From the NCBI GenBank assembly GCA_038231255.1, contig JBBRLR010000005.1:23257-87256 (forward strand): DNA of 64,000 nucleotides, written 5' to 3'. A program made the translations under genes and the position numbers. Source of the stretch: JALYUS01 sp038231255. GTDB taxonomy: Bacteria > Chloroflexota > Chloroflexia > Thermomicrobiales > JALYUS01. The notes beneath the pieces were generated by a model. It ran no database searches, had not been told where the DNA came from, and saw nothing but the letters and a program-made list of their open reading frames with translations. Positions 36,289-45,207 of this stretch are shown piece by piece. The number at the start of each line of letters is the position of its first letter. The first letter of the stretch is position 1.

Positions 36289-37440
36289 TCAGCCGGCCGC
36301 TTGCGCGCCCGCTCCGGCAAACTGCTCATTCTTCGTTCGTACGTCCTTCAAGACGGCCTCGAACGAATCGGCGAACTGCTTGATGCCGGCATCCTGCAAG
36401 TCTTGCGTCACCTTCGCCATGTCAATACCGGCGTCCTTCAGGTCCTTCAGCGCCTGTTGCGCGCCAGCATAATCTTCCTCGACCGAGTCGCGCACCTGCC
36501 CATGATCGCGGAACGCCTCGATCGTCGGCGGTCCCATCGTATCCACCGTGTCGGGGCCGATCAATTCCTCGGCGTAGAGGATGTCCCGATAGGCGGGGTT
36601 CTTCGCACCGGTGCTTGCCCAGAGCGGCCGCTGCACCTTGGCGCCCTTCGCCGCGAGCGCATCCCAGCGCGGGCCGCTGAAGGTTTCGCGGAACGTGTGG
36701 TATGCGTCCTTGGCGTTGGCGATGGCCGCCTTGCCAAGCAGGCTTTGCAGTTTTTCCTTTTCGGCGCCCGTCGCGCTCGTGATCTTTTCGTCGAGCATCT
36801 TGTCCACCGCGACATCCACACGACTGACGAAGAAGGAGCCGACCGAGGCGATCCGGTCCACCGGTTCGCCGCGCTGCACGCGCGCTTCCAACGCCTCGAT
36901 GTAGGTGTTCATCACCTCACGGTACGAGGCGATGGAGAAGACGAGGGTGACATTGACATTGATGCCCTCAGTCAGGACTTGCTTGATCGCGGCGATGCCC
37001 TCCGGGGCGGCGGGAATCTTAATCATCACGTTCGGGCGATCCACGACGCTCCACAGGCGACGCGCCTCCTCGATCGTGCGCTGCGTGTCGTGCGCGAGCG
37101 ATGGCGAGACTTCGATCGAGACGTAGCCGTCGTGGGCATTTGTCCGCTGGTAGACGGGCGCGAAAAGATCGCACGCGCCGCGCACATCGGTCGTCGTCAG
37201 CACTTCGTACACTTCGTCGCCGTTTTTACCTTGCCGGGCCAACTCGCGCATCTGATCGTCGTAGTCATCCTTGCCAACAATCGCTTCCTTGAAGAAGTTC
37301 GGGTTGGAGGTTTGGCCGACGACGCCATCCTCGTTAATCAGTCGCTGCAACTCGCCGTCGCGAACGAGCGAGCGGCTGATGTTGTCGTACCAGACGCTCT
37401 GGCCGAAGTCCGCGATCTTTGTCAGTGGGTTCGTCGCCAT
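36289..37440 (-). CDS. tal: Transaldolase
   Basis: A 383-aa transaldolase of the long TalB/mycobacterial-like type. It has QTSNPNFFKEAI, MIKIPAAPEGIAAIKQ, NVTLVFSIASYREV, SVGSFFVSRVD and LWASTGAKNPAYRD with the Schiff-base region. It links sedoheptulose-7-P and glyceraldehyde-3-P to erythrose-4-P and fructose-6-P. ATG 37440 follows GAGGAGG. It lies between the kinase gene and zwf on the same strand. Confidence 0.93.
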   Translation of the reverse strand: MATNPLTKIADFGQSVWYDNISRSLVRDGELQRLINEDGVVGQTSNPNFFKEAIVGKDDYDDQMRELARQGKNGDEVYEVLTTTDVRGACDLFAPVYQRTNAHDGYVSIEVSPSLAHDTQRTIEEARRLWSVVDRPNVMIKIPAAPEGIAAIKQVLTEGINVNVTLVFSIASYREVMNTYIEALEARVQRGEPVDRIASVGSFFVSRVDVAVDKMLDEKITSATGAEKEKLQSLLGKAAIANAKDAYHTFRETFSGPRWDALAAKGAKVQRPLWASTGAKNPAYRDILYAEELIGPDTVDTMGPPTIEAFRDHGQVRDSVEEDYAGAQQALKDLKDAGIDMAKVTQDLQDAGIKQFADSFEAVLKDVRTKNEQFAGAGAQAAG

Positions 37441-37504
37441 GTGATCCTCCTCATGTAATCGTTTCACCACCGTTTTCAACAACCAACACCCTGCTTCGAT
37501 TCCG

Positions 37505-39007
37505 CTATGCCCTCGGCGGTACGAGCAAACGGTACACTTGCTCCTGCCGCGCAATCGCCGCATCGTACACATGGTGCGCGTCCATGTTCGGCGTTACCGT
37601 TCTGCCGAGCGCGACCGGCACATCGGCCCACGACGGTATCGCACCCAATTGTTCGAGGGCGATGAGCGCCGCGCCGCGGCTCGTCGCCTCCGCCTCGTCC
37701 GACACCACCAACGGCTGACCGAGCACATCCGCGAGCATCTGCACCCACGTCGGATTGTGCAGCAACGCCGCCCCGCTGATGATGATCTCCGTCGCCTCCG
37801 GATAGTTTGCTGCAATGATCCGGTACATCAGCGCCAACCGGTAACTGATCGCCTCCAGAAAGGCGCGGGCAATCTCCGCCGCTGTCGTGTCGAGCGCGAG
37901 TCCGACGATCGCGCCACGCGCGCGGGCATTGTAGTTCGGACTGCGCTCACCAGCCAAGAATGGCAGTACCGTCAAGCCATGCCCGTCTGGCGGCACGGCG
38001 GCAATCGCCTCGCTCGTCGTATTGTCGTCCGCCAGGCGCATGCGCTCCTTGAGCCACGCCCATACATTGCCCCCGTTACTTTCCGCGCCGCCGATGACGA
38101 AGTGCCGCCGATCTACCCGATATGCCCACAATCCGTCCGGCGCCCGCACCGATTCGGCGGGCAGTACCAAGCGCATCGCAGTGGACGTGCCAGCATTGAC
38201 CGCGATGCGCGATCCATTGACGCCGCCACTGCCGAGATTGCTCGCCGCGCCGTCGCCGAGCGACAAATACCACGGGATATTCGCGAGCGCCGGCCACCGC
38301 TCCGCAAATGCGCCGATCAATCCGGAGAGCGGTTCGTCCACGTCCCGCAACGGCGATAGCTGCTCCGCGCGGATCGGCAACGCCTCGACCATCGCGTCGT
38401 CCCACCGGCATTGGTTCAGGTTCAACAAGCCGCTGCCGGAGGCCATCGAGAGCGAGCAGACCCGCTCGCCGAAGCACGTCAAGTGGAAATACTCGGCGAA
38501 CGACATCCAGTGGGCGACGCGCCCCATCAGCGAGGCGTCGTTCTCCGCCAGCCAGACGAATTTCGCCGGGAGATACATCGCGTGCAACATGCAACCCGTC
38601 CGCTCATGGACGGCCCGTTCATCGAGCCGGTGGCGGAGGGAAACGGCGGCGCGCTCGCTGCGCGTGTCCGCCCAGGTGTAGAGCGGCGTGATCGCGGCCC
38701 CGTTGCCATCCACCCCAACAACATTGTGCCAGAACGTGTCCGACGCGACGGCGGCGATCTCCCCGGCATGTGCGCCCGCCGCCCTCAGTACATCATCAAT
38801 CACCTTTTCGGTGCGCTCGACGAGCGCATCGGCGTCGCAGAAAACGCCGCCATCGGCGGTCGTCGTCATCTCGTGGGCGATTTGCGCCGCCATGCCGTCA
38901 ACTGGTCGCGCCCGCGCGTCATACACGAGCGCTCGCACCGACGATGTGCCCACATCGAAGGTGAGGACAAATGGCGTTTGTGCATTCTCGACAGCGACCT
39001 GAGCCAC
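37505..39007 (-). CDS. FGGY-family carbohydrate kinase, probably gluconokinase
   Basis: A 500-aa sugar kinase. The N-terminal phosphate loop FDVGTSSVRALVYD, YTWADTRSERAA, GDGAASNLGSG and the C-terminal FGGY signature region AFLEAISYRLALMY with SGAALLHNP are seen. Position at the head of tal-zwf-opcA-pgl suggests gluconate as substrate, delivering 6-phosphogluconate into the pathway. This is inference, since xylulose or other sugars are possible. GTG 39007 is chosen with AAAGGA 7 nt upstream; TTG 39010 is an alternative. Confidence 0.82.
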   Translation of the reverse strand: MAQVAVENAQTPFVLTFDVGTSSVRALVYDARARPVDGMAAQIAHEMTTTADGGVFCDADALVERTEKVIDDVLRAAGAHAGEIAAVASDTFWHNVVGVDGNGAAITPLYTWADTRSERAAVSLRHRLDERAVHERTGCMLHAMYLPAKFVWLAENDASLMGRVAHWMSFAEYFHLTCFGERVCSLSMASGSGLLNLNQCRWDDAMVEALPIRAEQLSPLRDVDEPLSGLIGAFAERWPALANIPWYLSLGDGAASNLGSGGVNGSRIAVNAGTSTAMRLVLPAESVRAPDGLWAYRVDRRHFVIGGAESNGGNVWAWLKERMRLADDNTTSEAIAAVPPDGHGLTVLPFLAGERSPNYNARARGAIVGLALDTTAAEIARAFLEAISYRLALMYRIIAANYPEATEIIISGAALLHNPTWVQMLADVLGQPLVVSDEAEATSRGAALIALEQLGAIPSWADVPVALGRTVTPNMDAHHVYDAAIARQEQVYRLLVPPRA

Positions 39008-39043
39008 CAACGATTCCTTTCGCCCACGCGGCGCGCATCGTTC

Positions 39044-39061
39044 ACCGGGAGTATACCCGGT
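39044..39061. promoter_or_regulatory. Palindrome containing a TATACT box upstream of the kinase gene
   Basis: ACCGGG (39044-39049), AGTATA, CCCGGT (39056-39061). Read on the minus strand the centre is TATACT, a good -10 box, so a repressor bound here would block transcription of the pentose-phosphate run. No convincing -35 is seen. Confidence 0.4.
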
Positions 39062-39081
39062 TTCCCCGCGACCGTCCGCCG

Positions 39082-39110
39082 TTGACCGCCCCGCACCGGC
39101 GTAGTACGCT
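39082..39110 (+). promoter_or_regulatory. Candidate promoter of lepB
   Basis: TTGACC (39082-39087), a 17-bp spacer and TACGCT (39105-39110), 24 nt before ATG 39135. Confidence 0.5.
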
Positions 39111-39134
39111 CCCGTCAGTGCGGGTCGTGCAAAT

Positions 39135-39812
39135 ATGCAGATTGGATCGGTCGTGGCAATAAAGAACAATGAAGGCGTCGAGGTCGCCGATATTGATGAC
39201 GCACCGCCGACGGCGATCCCCGCTCGTGAACAACCCGCGCGCTCGAGTGCGGCGCGGGAATTGATCGAAACACTCATCATCGCGGCGCTGCTTTTCTTCG
39301 GGATGCGGCTTGTGATGCCGGCGGTCGTTGTAGACGGCGTGAGTATGGTGCCAAGCCTCCAAAACGGCGAACATTTGCTCGAAAACCGCCTCGCCTACCG
39401 GAATATCACGATCGGCGGCAAGCGACACTATCTCTTTCATTCGCCGAAACGGGGCGACATCGTCGTCATTAATCCGCCCGTCGCGCACGACAAGCCGTTC
39501 ATCAAGCGGGTCATCGGCCTGCCGGGAGACACGGTGTTGATCCGCGACAGCAAAGTGATGGTCAACGGCGTCCCGCTCAACGAGACGAACATTTCCGAGC
39601 AGCCCCGCTACACCTATCCGACCGATGGCCGCCCATACACCCTCGGCCCGGACGAATTCTTCGTACTCGGCGATAACCGGAACGCGAGTGAAGATTCCCA
39701 CTTCTTCGGCCCGATCCACAGCAGCGCGATCATGGGCAAGACGTGGGTCTCGTTCTGGCCCCGCAAACTGATCGGCTTCCTGCCGCGACCCGTCTATCCA
39801 ATTCAGCAATGA
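39135..39812 (+). CDS. lepB: Signal peptidase I
   Basis: A 225-aa type I signal peptidase that removes signal peptides outside the membrane. One N-terminal membrane helix (ELIETLIIAALLFFGMRLVM) precedes the catalytic domain. The nucleophile Ser is in VDGVSMVPSL and the general-base Lys in FIKRVIGLPGDTV. GDNRNASEDSHFFG is box E. ATG 39135 fits the promoter; GTG 39153 is an alternative. The stop codon lies inside an inverted repeat. Confidence 0.94.
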   Translation: MQIGSVVAIKNNEGVEVADIDDAPPTAIPAREQPARSSAARELIETLIIAALLFFGMRLVMPAVVVDGVSMVPSLQNGEHLLENRLAYRNITIGGKRHYLFHSPKRGDIVVINPPVAHDKPFIKRVIGLPGDTVLIRDSKVMVNGVPLNETNISEQPRYTYPTDGRPYTLGPDEFFVLGDNRNASEDSHFFGPIHSSAIMGKTWVSFWPRKLIGFLPRPVYPIQQ

Positions 39813-39870
39813 GCGATGAGCAACGAGCGGTGAGTAGAGAGGGATTTCCTCATTGCTCATCGCTCATTGC
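39806..39870. repeat. Inverted repeat with word-like arms between lepB and hyuA
   Basis: Arm 39806-39827 (GCAATGAGCGATGAGC then AACGAG) pairs with 39849-39870 at 21 of 22 positions around a 21-nt loop. The arms repeat the word ATGAGC. The left arm includes the lepB stop codon. Confidence 0.75.
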
Positions 39871-39891
39871 TCGCCAACGAGGGGAGATCGC

Positions 39892-42012
39892 GTGGCGATG
39901 GACACGGTGGGCGCGCGACCGCTTCGCGCCGGGGTTGACATTGGTGGCACCTTCACCGACCTGATCCTCTACGATGAGCGCACGGGTCGCCTGAGCATCG
40001 GGAAAACACTGACGACACCCGACGATCCGGCGCGCGCGGTCGAGACCGGTATGCAGGAAACACTCGCCGAAGCAGGCGAGTCGCCGGAAGCGGTCGGCAA
40101 TGTTATTCACGGGACAACGCTCGTCACGAACGCGCTGATCGAACGCAAGGGAGCGAAGACGGCGCTGATCGCGACACGCGGCTTCCGCGACGCGATCGAA
40201 ATTCGCCACGAAGGCCGCTACGACCTGTACGACCTCTTTCTCGAAATGCCGCCACCGCTCGCGCCGCGCCGCCTCCGCTACGAGGTGGACGAGCGCATCC
40301 TCGCCGACGGCAGCATACATGAAACGCTCGATCTCTCTTCCCTCCCGGCGATCATCGCCCAGATGCGCGATCACGGGGTGCAAGCGGTCGCCGTTTCGCT
40401 CCTGCATTCGTACCGCAACCCGGCGCACGAGCGCGCGCTCGGTGAAGCGCTCGCCGCCCTCGCCCCCGAACTGGTCGTCTCGCTTTCCGCCGAAGTTGTG
40501 CCGGAAATCCGCGAATATGAGCGAACTTCGACGACGCTCGCCAATGTCTATGTCCGCCCACTCGTGCAAACCTACCTGCGACGGCTCGAAGAGCGGTTGC
40601 GTGCGCTCGGCATGCGGGATGCGTCGCTCTACATCATGCTGTCGAGCGGCGGCACCGCGACGGTTGAGACGGCGCAACGCTATCCGATCCGGCTGATCGA
40701 GTCCGGCCCGGCGGCGGGCGCGCTCGCAGCGGCGCAGTACGGCGCGCTCACCGACCGGCCGAATTTGCTCTCGTTCGATATGGGCGGCACGACGGCGAAG
40801 GCGTGCATCATCGAGAACGGCGAGCCCCTCGTCTCCGCCGACTTCGAGGTGGCGCGCGTCTACCGCTTCAAGCGTGGTAGCGGATTGCCGGTGCGCGTGC
40901 CGGTGATCGAGATGATCGAGATCGGCGCGGGCGGCGGCTCCATCGCCCGCGCCGACGCGCTCGGCCTGCTGAAAGTCGGCCCCGACAGCGCGGGCGCGCA
41001 ACCCGGCCCCGCCTGCTACGGTCGGGGCGGCATCGCGCCGACCGTCACCGATGCCGATGTGCTGCTCGGCTACCTCGACCCGGCCTTCTTCCTCGGCGGC
41101 AAGATGCGCCTCGACGTCGCGGCGGCGAAGCGGGCGATTGGCACGGTCGGGGAGCGACTCGGTCTCTCCACGATTGACGCGGCGTGGGGCATCCATCAGG
41201 TCGTCAATGAGAATATGGCGGGCGCGGCGCGCATCCACGCCGTGGAGCGCGGCAAGGACCCGCGCGCCTATCCGCTCTTCGCTTTCGGCGGCGCGGGGCC
41301 GGTCCATGCCTACCGCGTCGCGAAAATCCTCGATGTCCCCGAACTCGTCGTCCCGCTCGGCGCGGGCGTCACGTCGGCGCTCGGCTTCCTCGTCGCGCCG
41401 CTCGCCTTCGACTATGTGCGCTCCTTTTTCTCGCCGCTGCACGACCTCGACTTCGATCACGTCAATGCCGTGCTCGACGAAATGCAAAATGAGGGGGCAA
41501 CGACGCTGGCCGCCGCAGGCGTCGCGCCGGGGCAGATCACGTATCGCCGCACCGCCGAGATGCGCTATCGCGGGCAGGGGCACGAGGTGCCGGTGCCGCT
41601 GCCGAATGGCGATTTCCACGCCACGATGCTCCCGGATTTGGAGGCGGCATTCGAGGAAGTCTACCGAAACCTCTACGGGCGTGTCGCCGAGGGCGTGCCG
41701 CTCGAAGTGTTGAACTGGCGCGTCGTGGCGAGCGGGCCGCGCCCGGAGATCAATCTCGCCGCCGAAGCGGCCGGCACGGCGGATGCCGCGATAGCCCGCA
41801 AGGGCGAGCGCGATATCTACCTGCCGGAGCGCGGCGGATTCGCGCCCGTGCCCGTCTACGACCGCTATGCCCTCGCCCCCGGCACCCGATTCGACGGCCC
41901 GGCCGTTATCGAGGAGCGAGAATCCACGACAATCATCGGTGGGGGCGTCGTCACGGTAGATACCTATCGGAACCTGATCGTCGCACTGAAGGGGGAGGGC
42001 GCTCGTGATTGA
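39892..42012 (+). CDS. hyuA: Hydantoinase/oxoprolinase subunit A (HyuA family)
   Basis: A 706-aa ATP-dependent hydrolase subunit of the HyuA/acetone carboxylase beta/5-oxoprolinase group. Two actin-like ATPase phosphate loops are seen: GVDIGGTFTDLILYD near the N-terminus and SFDMGGTTAKACI. FAFGGAGPVHAY is typical of the family. The substrate (N-methylhydantoin, 5-oxoproline or a ketone) cannot be read. GTG 39892 has GGGGAG 6 nt upstream; ATG 39898 is two codons inside. The end overlaps hyuB by 8 nt, so an A2B2-type complex is expected. Confidence 0.9.
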   Translation: MAMDTVGARPLRAGVDIGGTFTDLILYDERTGRLSIGKTLTTPDDPARAVETGMQETLAEAGESPEAVGNVIHGTTLVTNALIERKGAKTALIATRGFRDAIEIRHEGRYDLYDLFLEMPPPLAPRRLRYEVDERILADGSIHETLDLSSLPAIIAQMRDHGVQAVAVSLLHSYRNPAHERALGEALAALAPELVVSLSAEVVPEIREYERTSTTLANVYVRPLVQTYLRRLEERLRALGMRDASLYIMLSSGGTATVETAQRYPIRLIESGPAAGALAAAQYGALTDRPNLLSFDMGGTTAKACIIENGEPLVSADFEVARVYRFKRGSGLPVRVPVIEMIEIGAGGGSIARADALGLLKVGPDSAGAQPGPACYGRGGIAPTVTDADVLLGYLDPAFFLGGKMRLDVAAAKRAIGTVGERLGLSTIDAAWGIHQVVNENMAGAARIHAVERGKDPRAYPLFAFGGAGPVHAYRVAKILDVPELVVPLGAGVTSALGFLVAPLAFDYVRSFFSPLHDLDFDHVNAVLDEMQNEGATTLAAAGVAPGQITYRRTAEMRYRGQGHEVPVPLPNGDFHATMLPDLEAAFEEVYRNLYGRVAEGVPLEVLNWRVVASGPRPEINLAAEAAGTADAAIARKGERDIYLPERGGFAPVPVYDRYALAPGTRFDGPAVIEERESTTIIGGGVVTVDTYRNLIVALKGEGARD

Positions 42013-43717
42013 CGTGCGGCAGCAGATTGACCCGATTACCCTGGAAGTCCTGTGGAACCGGCTGATTGCCGTCGTCAATGAGCAGGCGACCGCCTTGATG
42101 CGCACATCGTTCACGACCGTCGTGCGCGAATCGGGCGACCTGTCCGCCGGGGTCTTCGACCCGCGCGGCTACATGATCGCGCAGGCCGTCACCGGCACGC
42201 CCGGCCACATCAACTCGATGGCGACCTGCATACACCACTTCCTCGCCGTCTATCCTGCCGACTCGCTGCGACCCGGCGACGTGCTCATCACCAACGATCC
42301 GCAGAAAACCTCCGGCCAGCTGCACGACTTCACGGTCATCTCGCCGATTTTCGATGATGCGGGCACACTGATCGCCTATTTCGGCTCGACCTGCCACGCG
42401 ATTGACATCGGCGGTCGCGGCCTCAGCGCGGACGCGCGCTCGATGTACGAGGAGGGGCTATTCGTCCCGATCACGAAGTGGTACGACGCGGGCAGGCCGA
42501 ACGAGGAACTGGTGAAGATCATCCGCGCGAATGTCCGCGAACCGGATCAGGTACTCGGCGACATCCATGCGCAGGTGGCGGGGAACAATGTCGGCGGCGC
42601 GCGCCTGAAGGAATTCATGGCGGAGTTTGGCCTGACCAGCATCCTACCGCTCGCGGACGAGATCATCACCCGCTCCGAGCGCGCGATGCGCGACGCGATC
42701 GCCACCGTCCCGGACGGTGTGTACACCCATTCCGGCCAGAGCGACGGCTTCGATGCGCCCGTCACGCTTGCCGTTACCATCACGAAAAAAGGCGACGCGA
42801 TGCATGTGGACTGGACGGGTTCCAGCCCGGCCAGCCCGCGCGGCATCAACGTCGTCCTCAACTACACCCACGCCTACGTCACCTACGCGTTAAAATGCGC
42901 CCTCTGCCCTGACGTGCCGAACAACGAAGGATCGTTCCGCCCGGTAACGGTCACCGCGCCGCCTGGTTCGCTCCTGAATGCGCTGCCGCCCGCGCCGGTG
43001 GCCGGTCGGCATGTGATCGGCCATTTTCTGCCGGGAATCGTCTTCGGCGCGCTCGCGCCCGTGCTCCCCGGCAAAGTGATCGCCGAGGGCGCGGCGAATA
43101 TCTGGGCGACGCAACTGACGGGCACGCACGCCAATGGCGACCCGTGGACATACGTCTGGTTCTCGTGCGGCGGCACCGGCGCGCGCCCGACCAGCGACGG
43201 TATCCACACGACCGCCTTCCCGTCCGGCGTGATGGGCGTGCCCGTTGAGGTGATCGAGAGCGTCGCGCCGCTGCTGATCCAGCGGCGCGAGATCGCCCAA
43301 GATTCCGGCGGCGCGGGGCGATTTCGCGGCGGCTGCGGGCAGTACATGGAGGTCGGCGCCCTGACTGGTCGCGGCTACAACCTCGGCCCGATCTTCGACC
43401 GTACGCGCGTTCCCGCCGAGGGCTACGGCGGCGGCGGGCAGGGCGCGCGCGGCGCGATCACGCTCAGCGATGGTCGCGAATTACAGGACAAATCCCAGGT
43501 CGCGCTGGTTGCCGACCAGCGGTTCACGCTGCAACTGCCGGGCGGCGGCGGCTACTTCGATCCGCTCACGCGCGAATCGCAGGCCGTCCTCGATGATGTC
43601 CTCGACGGCTTCGTCTCCGTCGCCGCCGCGCGTGCCCAGTACGGCGTCGCGATTGATCCCGCGACGATGACCATTGATGACGATGCGACCGCGACACTCC
43701 GCAGGGACGCAGGCTGA
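42005..43717 (+). CDS. hyuB: Hydantoinase/oxoprolinase subunit B (HyuB family)
   Basis: A 570-aa subunit B. Typical features are the N-terminal DPITLEVLWNRL, MRTSFTTVVRESGDLSAG, NDPQKTSGQLHDF, HAIDIGGRG and the C-terminal RVPAEGYGGGGQGARG. It carries the amide or ring-opening chemistry coupled to HyuA ATP hydrolysis. GTG 42005 starts inside hyuA. The last codons and TGA lie within a palindromic GC-rich repeat, so the C-terminus RRDAG may have been reshaped by insertion of that repeat. Confidence 0.9.
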   Translation: MIDVRQQIDPITLEVLWNRLIAVVNEQATALMRTSFTTVVRESGDLSAGVFDPRGYMIAQAVTGTPGHINSMATCIHHFLAVYPADSLRPGDVLITNDPQKTSGQLHDFTVISPIFDDAGTLIAYFGSTCHAIDIGGRGLSADARSMYEEGLFVPITKWYDAGRPNEELVKIIRANVREPDQVLGDIHAQVAGNNVGGARLKEFMAEFGLTSILPLADEIITRSERAMRDAIATVPDGVYTHSGQSDGFDAPVTLAVTITKKGDAMHVDWTGSSPASPRGINVVLNYTHAYVTYALKCALCPDVPNNEGSFRPVTVTAPPGSLLNALPPAPVAGRHVIGHFLPGIVFGALAPVLPGKVIAEGAANIWATQLTGTHANGDPWTYVWFSCGGTGARPTSDGIHTTAFPSGVMGVPVEVIESVAPLLIQRREIAQDSGGAGRFRGGCGQYMEVGALTGRGYNLGPIFDRTRVPAEGYGGGGQGARGAITLSDGRELQDKSQVALVADQRFTLQLPGGGGYFDPLTRESQAVLDDVLDGFVSVAAARAQYGVAIDPATMTIDDDATATLRRDAG

Positions 43718-43732
43718 AAGCCTACGCTACCA
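43706..43732. repeat. GC-rich hairpin repeat covering the hyuB stop codon
   Basis: ACGCAGGCT, a GAA loop, then AGCCTACGCT and ACCA. On the minus strand it reads GGTAGCGTAGGCTTTCAGCC, the same core as the hairpins at 44.4 and 49.6 kb. The hyuB TGA (43715-43717) is in the loop region. Confidence 0.6.
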
Positions 43733-43781
43733 TGGTATGGTGTCAAAGTTCATTGGCCCGCCGCCAGGTAATGCGCCGCAT

Positions 43782-44369
43782 TCACGCGCCGCGCTTGCGG
43801 TCCCGGATCAGGCCACCGAGGTCAATCACCTCGCGCATCATCGTTGCCAGCCGCAGGCGCGTCCCGGCCTCCTTGAGGTCCACGTTATCGCTGTCGAGCT
43901 GCTCGCGCGACAGGATGACGACGGTTGGCACGACGAGCGCATTGAGTGTGCGGACGGTGTGGTAGAGGCTGTTGATGACATTCATCGCGCTCGCCCCGCC
44001 GTAGCCGAGCAGGGCAACGGGCTTGCCACCAAGATAGCGCGGCTGATCGCTCGCCAGAAACTCCAACGAATCGAGGACATTCTTCACCGCGCCGCTGATC
44101 GTGCCGTGATAGGTCGGCGAGCAGATCACGAAGCCGTCCGCCGCGCGTGTCTCGTTGAGCAGCCAGGGCAACGTCGGCGGGTAGTCGTTGAGATGCCGCT
44201 CGCCGTTGTACATCGGCAGATCGAGGTCGCGGACGGCGGCGAGGCTGGTGTGCGCCCCTTCTTCTTCGGCGACACGCAGGGCGACATTGAGCGCGAGCAG
44301 GCTCATCGAACTGCGCCGTGTGCTGCCACCAATGCCGAGGATACGAACGGGCTGAGAGGCGTCCGGCAT
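43782..44369 (-). CDS. NADPH-dependent FMN reductase-like flavoprotein
   Basis: A 195-aa flavodoxin-fold oxidoreductase. GIGGSTRRSSMSLLAL is the FMN phosphate loop and SPTYHGTISGAVKNVLD the second flavin-binding loop, as in SsuE/chromate-reductase-like proteins. The electron acceptor is unknown. ATG 44369 has AAAGGT 10 nt upstream. It lies convergent to hyuB. Confidence 0.85.
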   Translation of the reverse strand: MPDASQPVRILGIGGSTRRSSMSLLALNVALRVAEEEGAHTSLAAVRDLDLPMYNGERHLNDYPPTLPWLLNETRAADGFVICSPTYHGTISGAVKNVLDSLEFLASDQPRYLGGKPVALLGYGGASAMNVINSLYHTVRTLNALVVPTVVILSREQLDSDNVDLKEAGTRLRLATMMREVIDLGGLIRDRKRGA

Positions 44370-44431
44370 ATCGAGCGTACCTTTCTTCCGATACCTACAG
44401 CGGTTTGCCATAACTGATCCTGCGGCATCTC

Positions 44432-44487
44432 GGGTAGCGGGCTTTAGCATGCCGCAGTAAGGATCGGCAGGCTAAAGCCCGCTACCC
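44432..44487. repeat. GC-rich hairpin repeat, 23-bp arms
   Basis: Arm 44432-44454 (GGGTAGCGGGCTTTAGC then ATGCCG) pairs with 44465-44487 at 22 of 23 positions around a 10-nt loop. It lies between the flavoprotein and VOC genes and shares its core with other hairpins of the window. Confidence 0.8.
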
Positions 44488-44538
44488 ATTGATTCCCTCG
44501 GCCCGATGCCATGGGGGATCGCTCCAGCGATGCGTCAC

Positions 44539-45033
44539 CTACTTTCGTGAGACCGCCCCCGCGACGGCTTGTGCGCCGACCACGCCCGCCTGCTTCTGCC
44601 ATTCCGGCCACGACACGACGCCGATTTCCGGGCGCGGCGGGCCGGGCAACATGCTGAGAAATTCCAGCGAATGACCGTCGGGATCAGTAAAGAAAAGGGC
44701 AATAGCGGGCATCCAACCGATCACGCACGGCGTCTCGCACGGTGCGCCGCCGAAATCACGCGGCGTGATGTTCGCCGTACGTAGCCCGTCGACTGCCTGG
44801 AGGATGTCCGCGACCGGCATCTGGAAGGCGAGATGGAGGCGCAAGCCGAGCGGCCCCGGCGCTTCCCAGAGGCCGAGCATCGCGTTGCCCGGCGCGCCGA
44901 CCCACAAGAACGCGACGCGACGCTCCGGCACCGTGTGCGCGAGCGGCAGTCCGAGCACATCCCGATAAAAGCCGACCGACCGGCCAAGGTCCGCCACCGT
45001 AAGATGCGTTTCAAAGAGTCCCGTGATATTCAT
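44539..45033 (-). CDS. VOC-family (glyoxalase/dioxygenase-like) protein
   Basis: A 164-aa vicinal-oxygen-chelate fold protein. The first betaalphabetabetabeta unit is THLTVADLGRSVGFYRDVLG, the second ends with IALFFTDPDGHSLEFLSM, giving the usual His and Glu metal ligands. The substrate is unknown. ATG 45033 is divergent from the SufR-like regulator gene, with a 174-nt shared upstream region. It may be a target of that regulator. Confidence 0.82.
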   Translation of the reverse strand: MNITGLFETHLTVADLGRSVGFYRDVLGLPLAHTVPERRVAFLWVGAPGNAMLGLWEAPGPLGLRLHLAFQMPVADILQAVDGLRTANITPRDFGGAPCETPCVIGWMPAIALFFTDPDGHSLEFLSMLPGPPRPEIGVVSWPEWQKQAGVVGAQAVAGAVSRK

Positions 45034-45140
45034 CACCGCCTCCTGATCCGAAAGACGCCGTTCGCTCCGTTGTCCGTTTCTCTCCCTCGCTCCGAGCGTA
45101 GCATGTCTCAGCGAATAAAGCAAGTAAATATTGTTTTTAT

Positions 45141-45168
45141 TTGCGAAAGTCTGCGTCCAGCGTATACT
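45141..45168 (+). promoter_or_regulatory. Candidate promoter and operator of the SufR-like regulator
   Basis: TTGCGA (45141-45146), a 16-bp spacer and TATACT (45163-45168). An A/T-rich inverted repeat overlaps its left side: GCGAATAAA (45111-45119) and TTTATTTGC (45136-45144), 8 of 9 matching, a possible operator. Confidence 0.45.
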
Positions 45169-45207
45169 AGCGTGGTACCGGCGCCGTAGATGCCGCAAGG
45201 AGCAAAG

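Noticed and set aside
39850..42114. Long open frame on the minus strand opposite hyuA
   Set aside because: It mirrors codon periodicity of hyuA, is rich in Arg, His and Asp, and has no ribosome-binding site or family motif.
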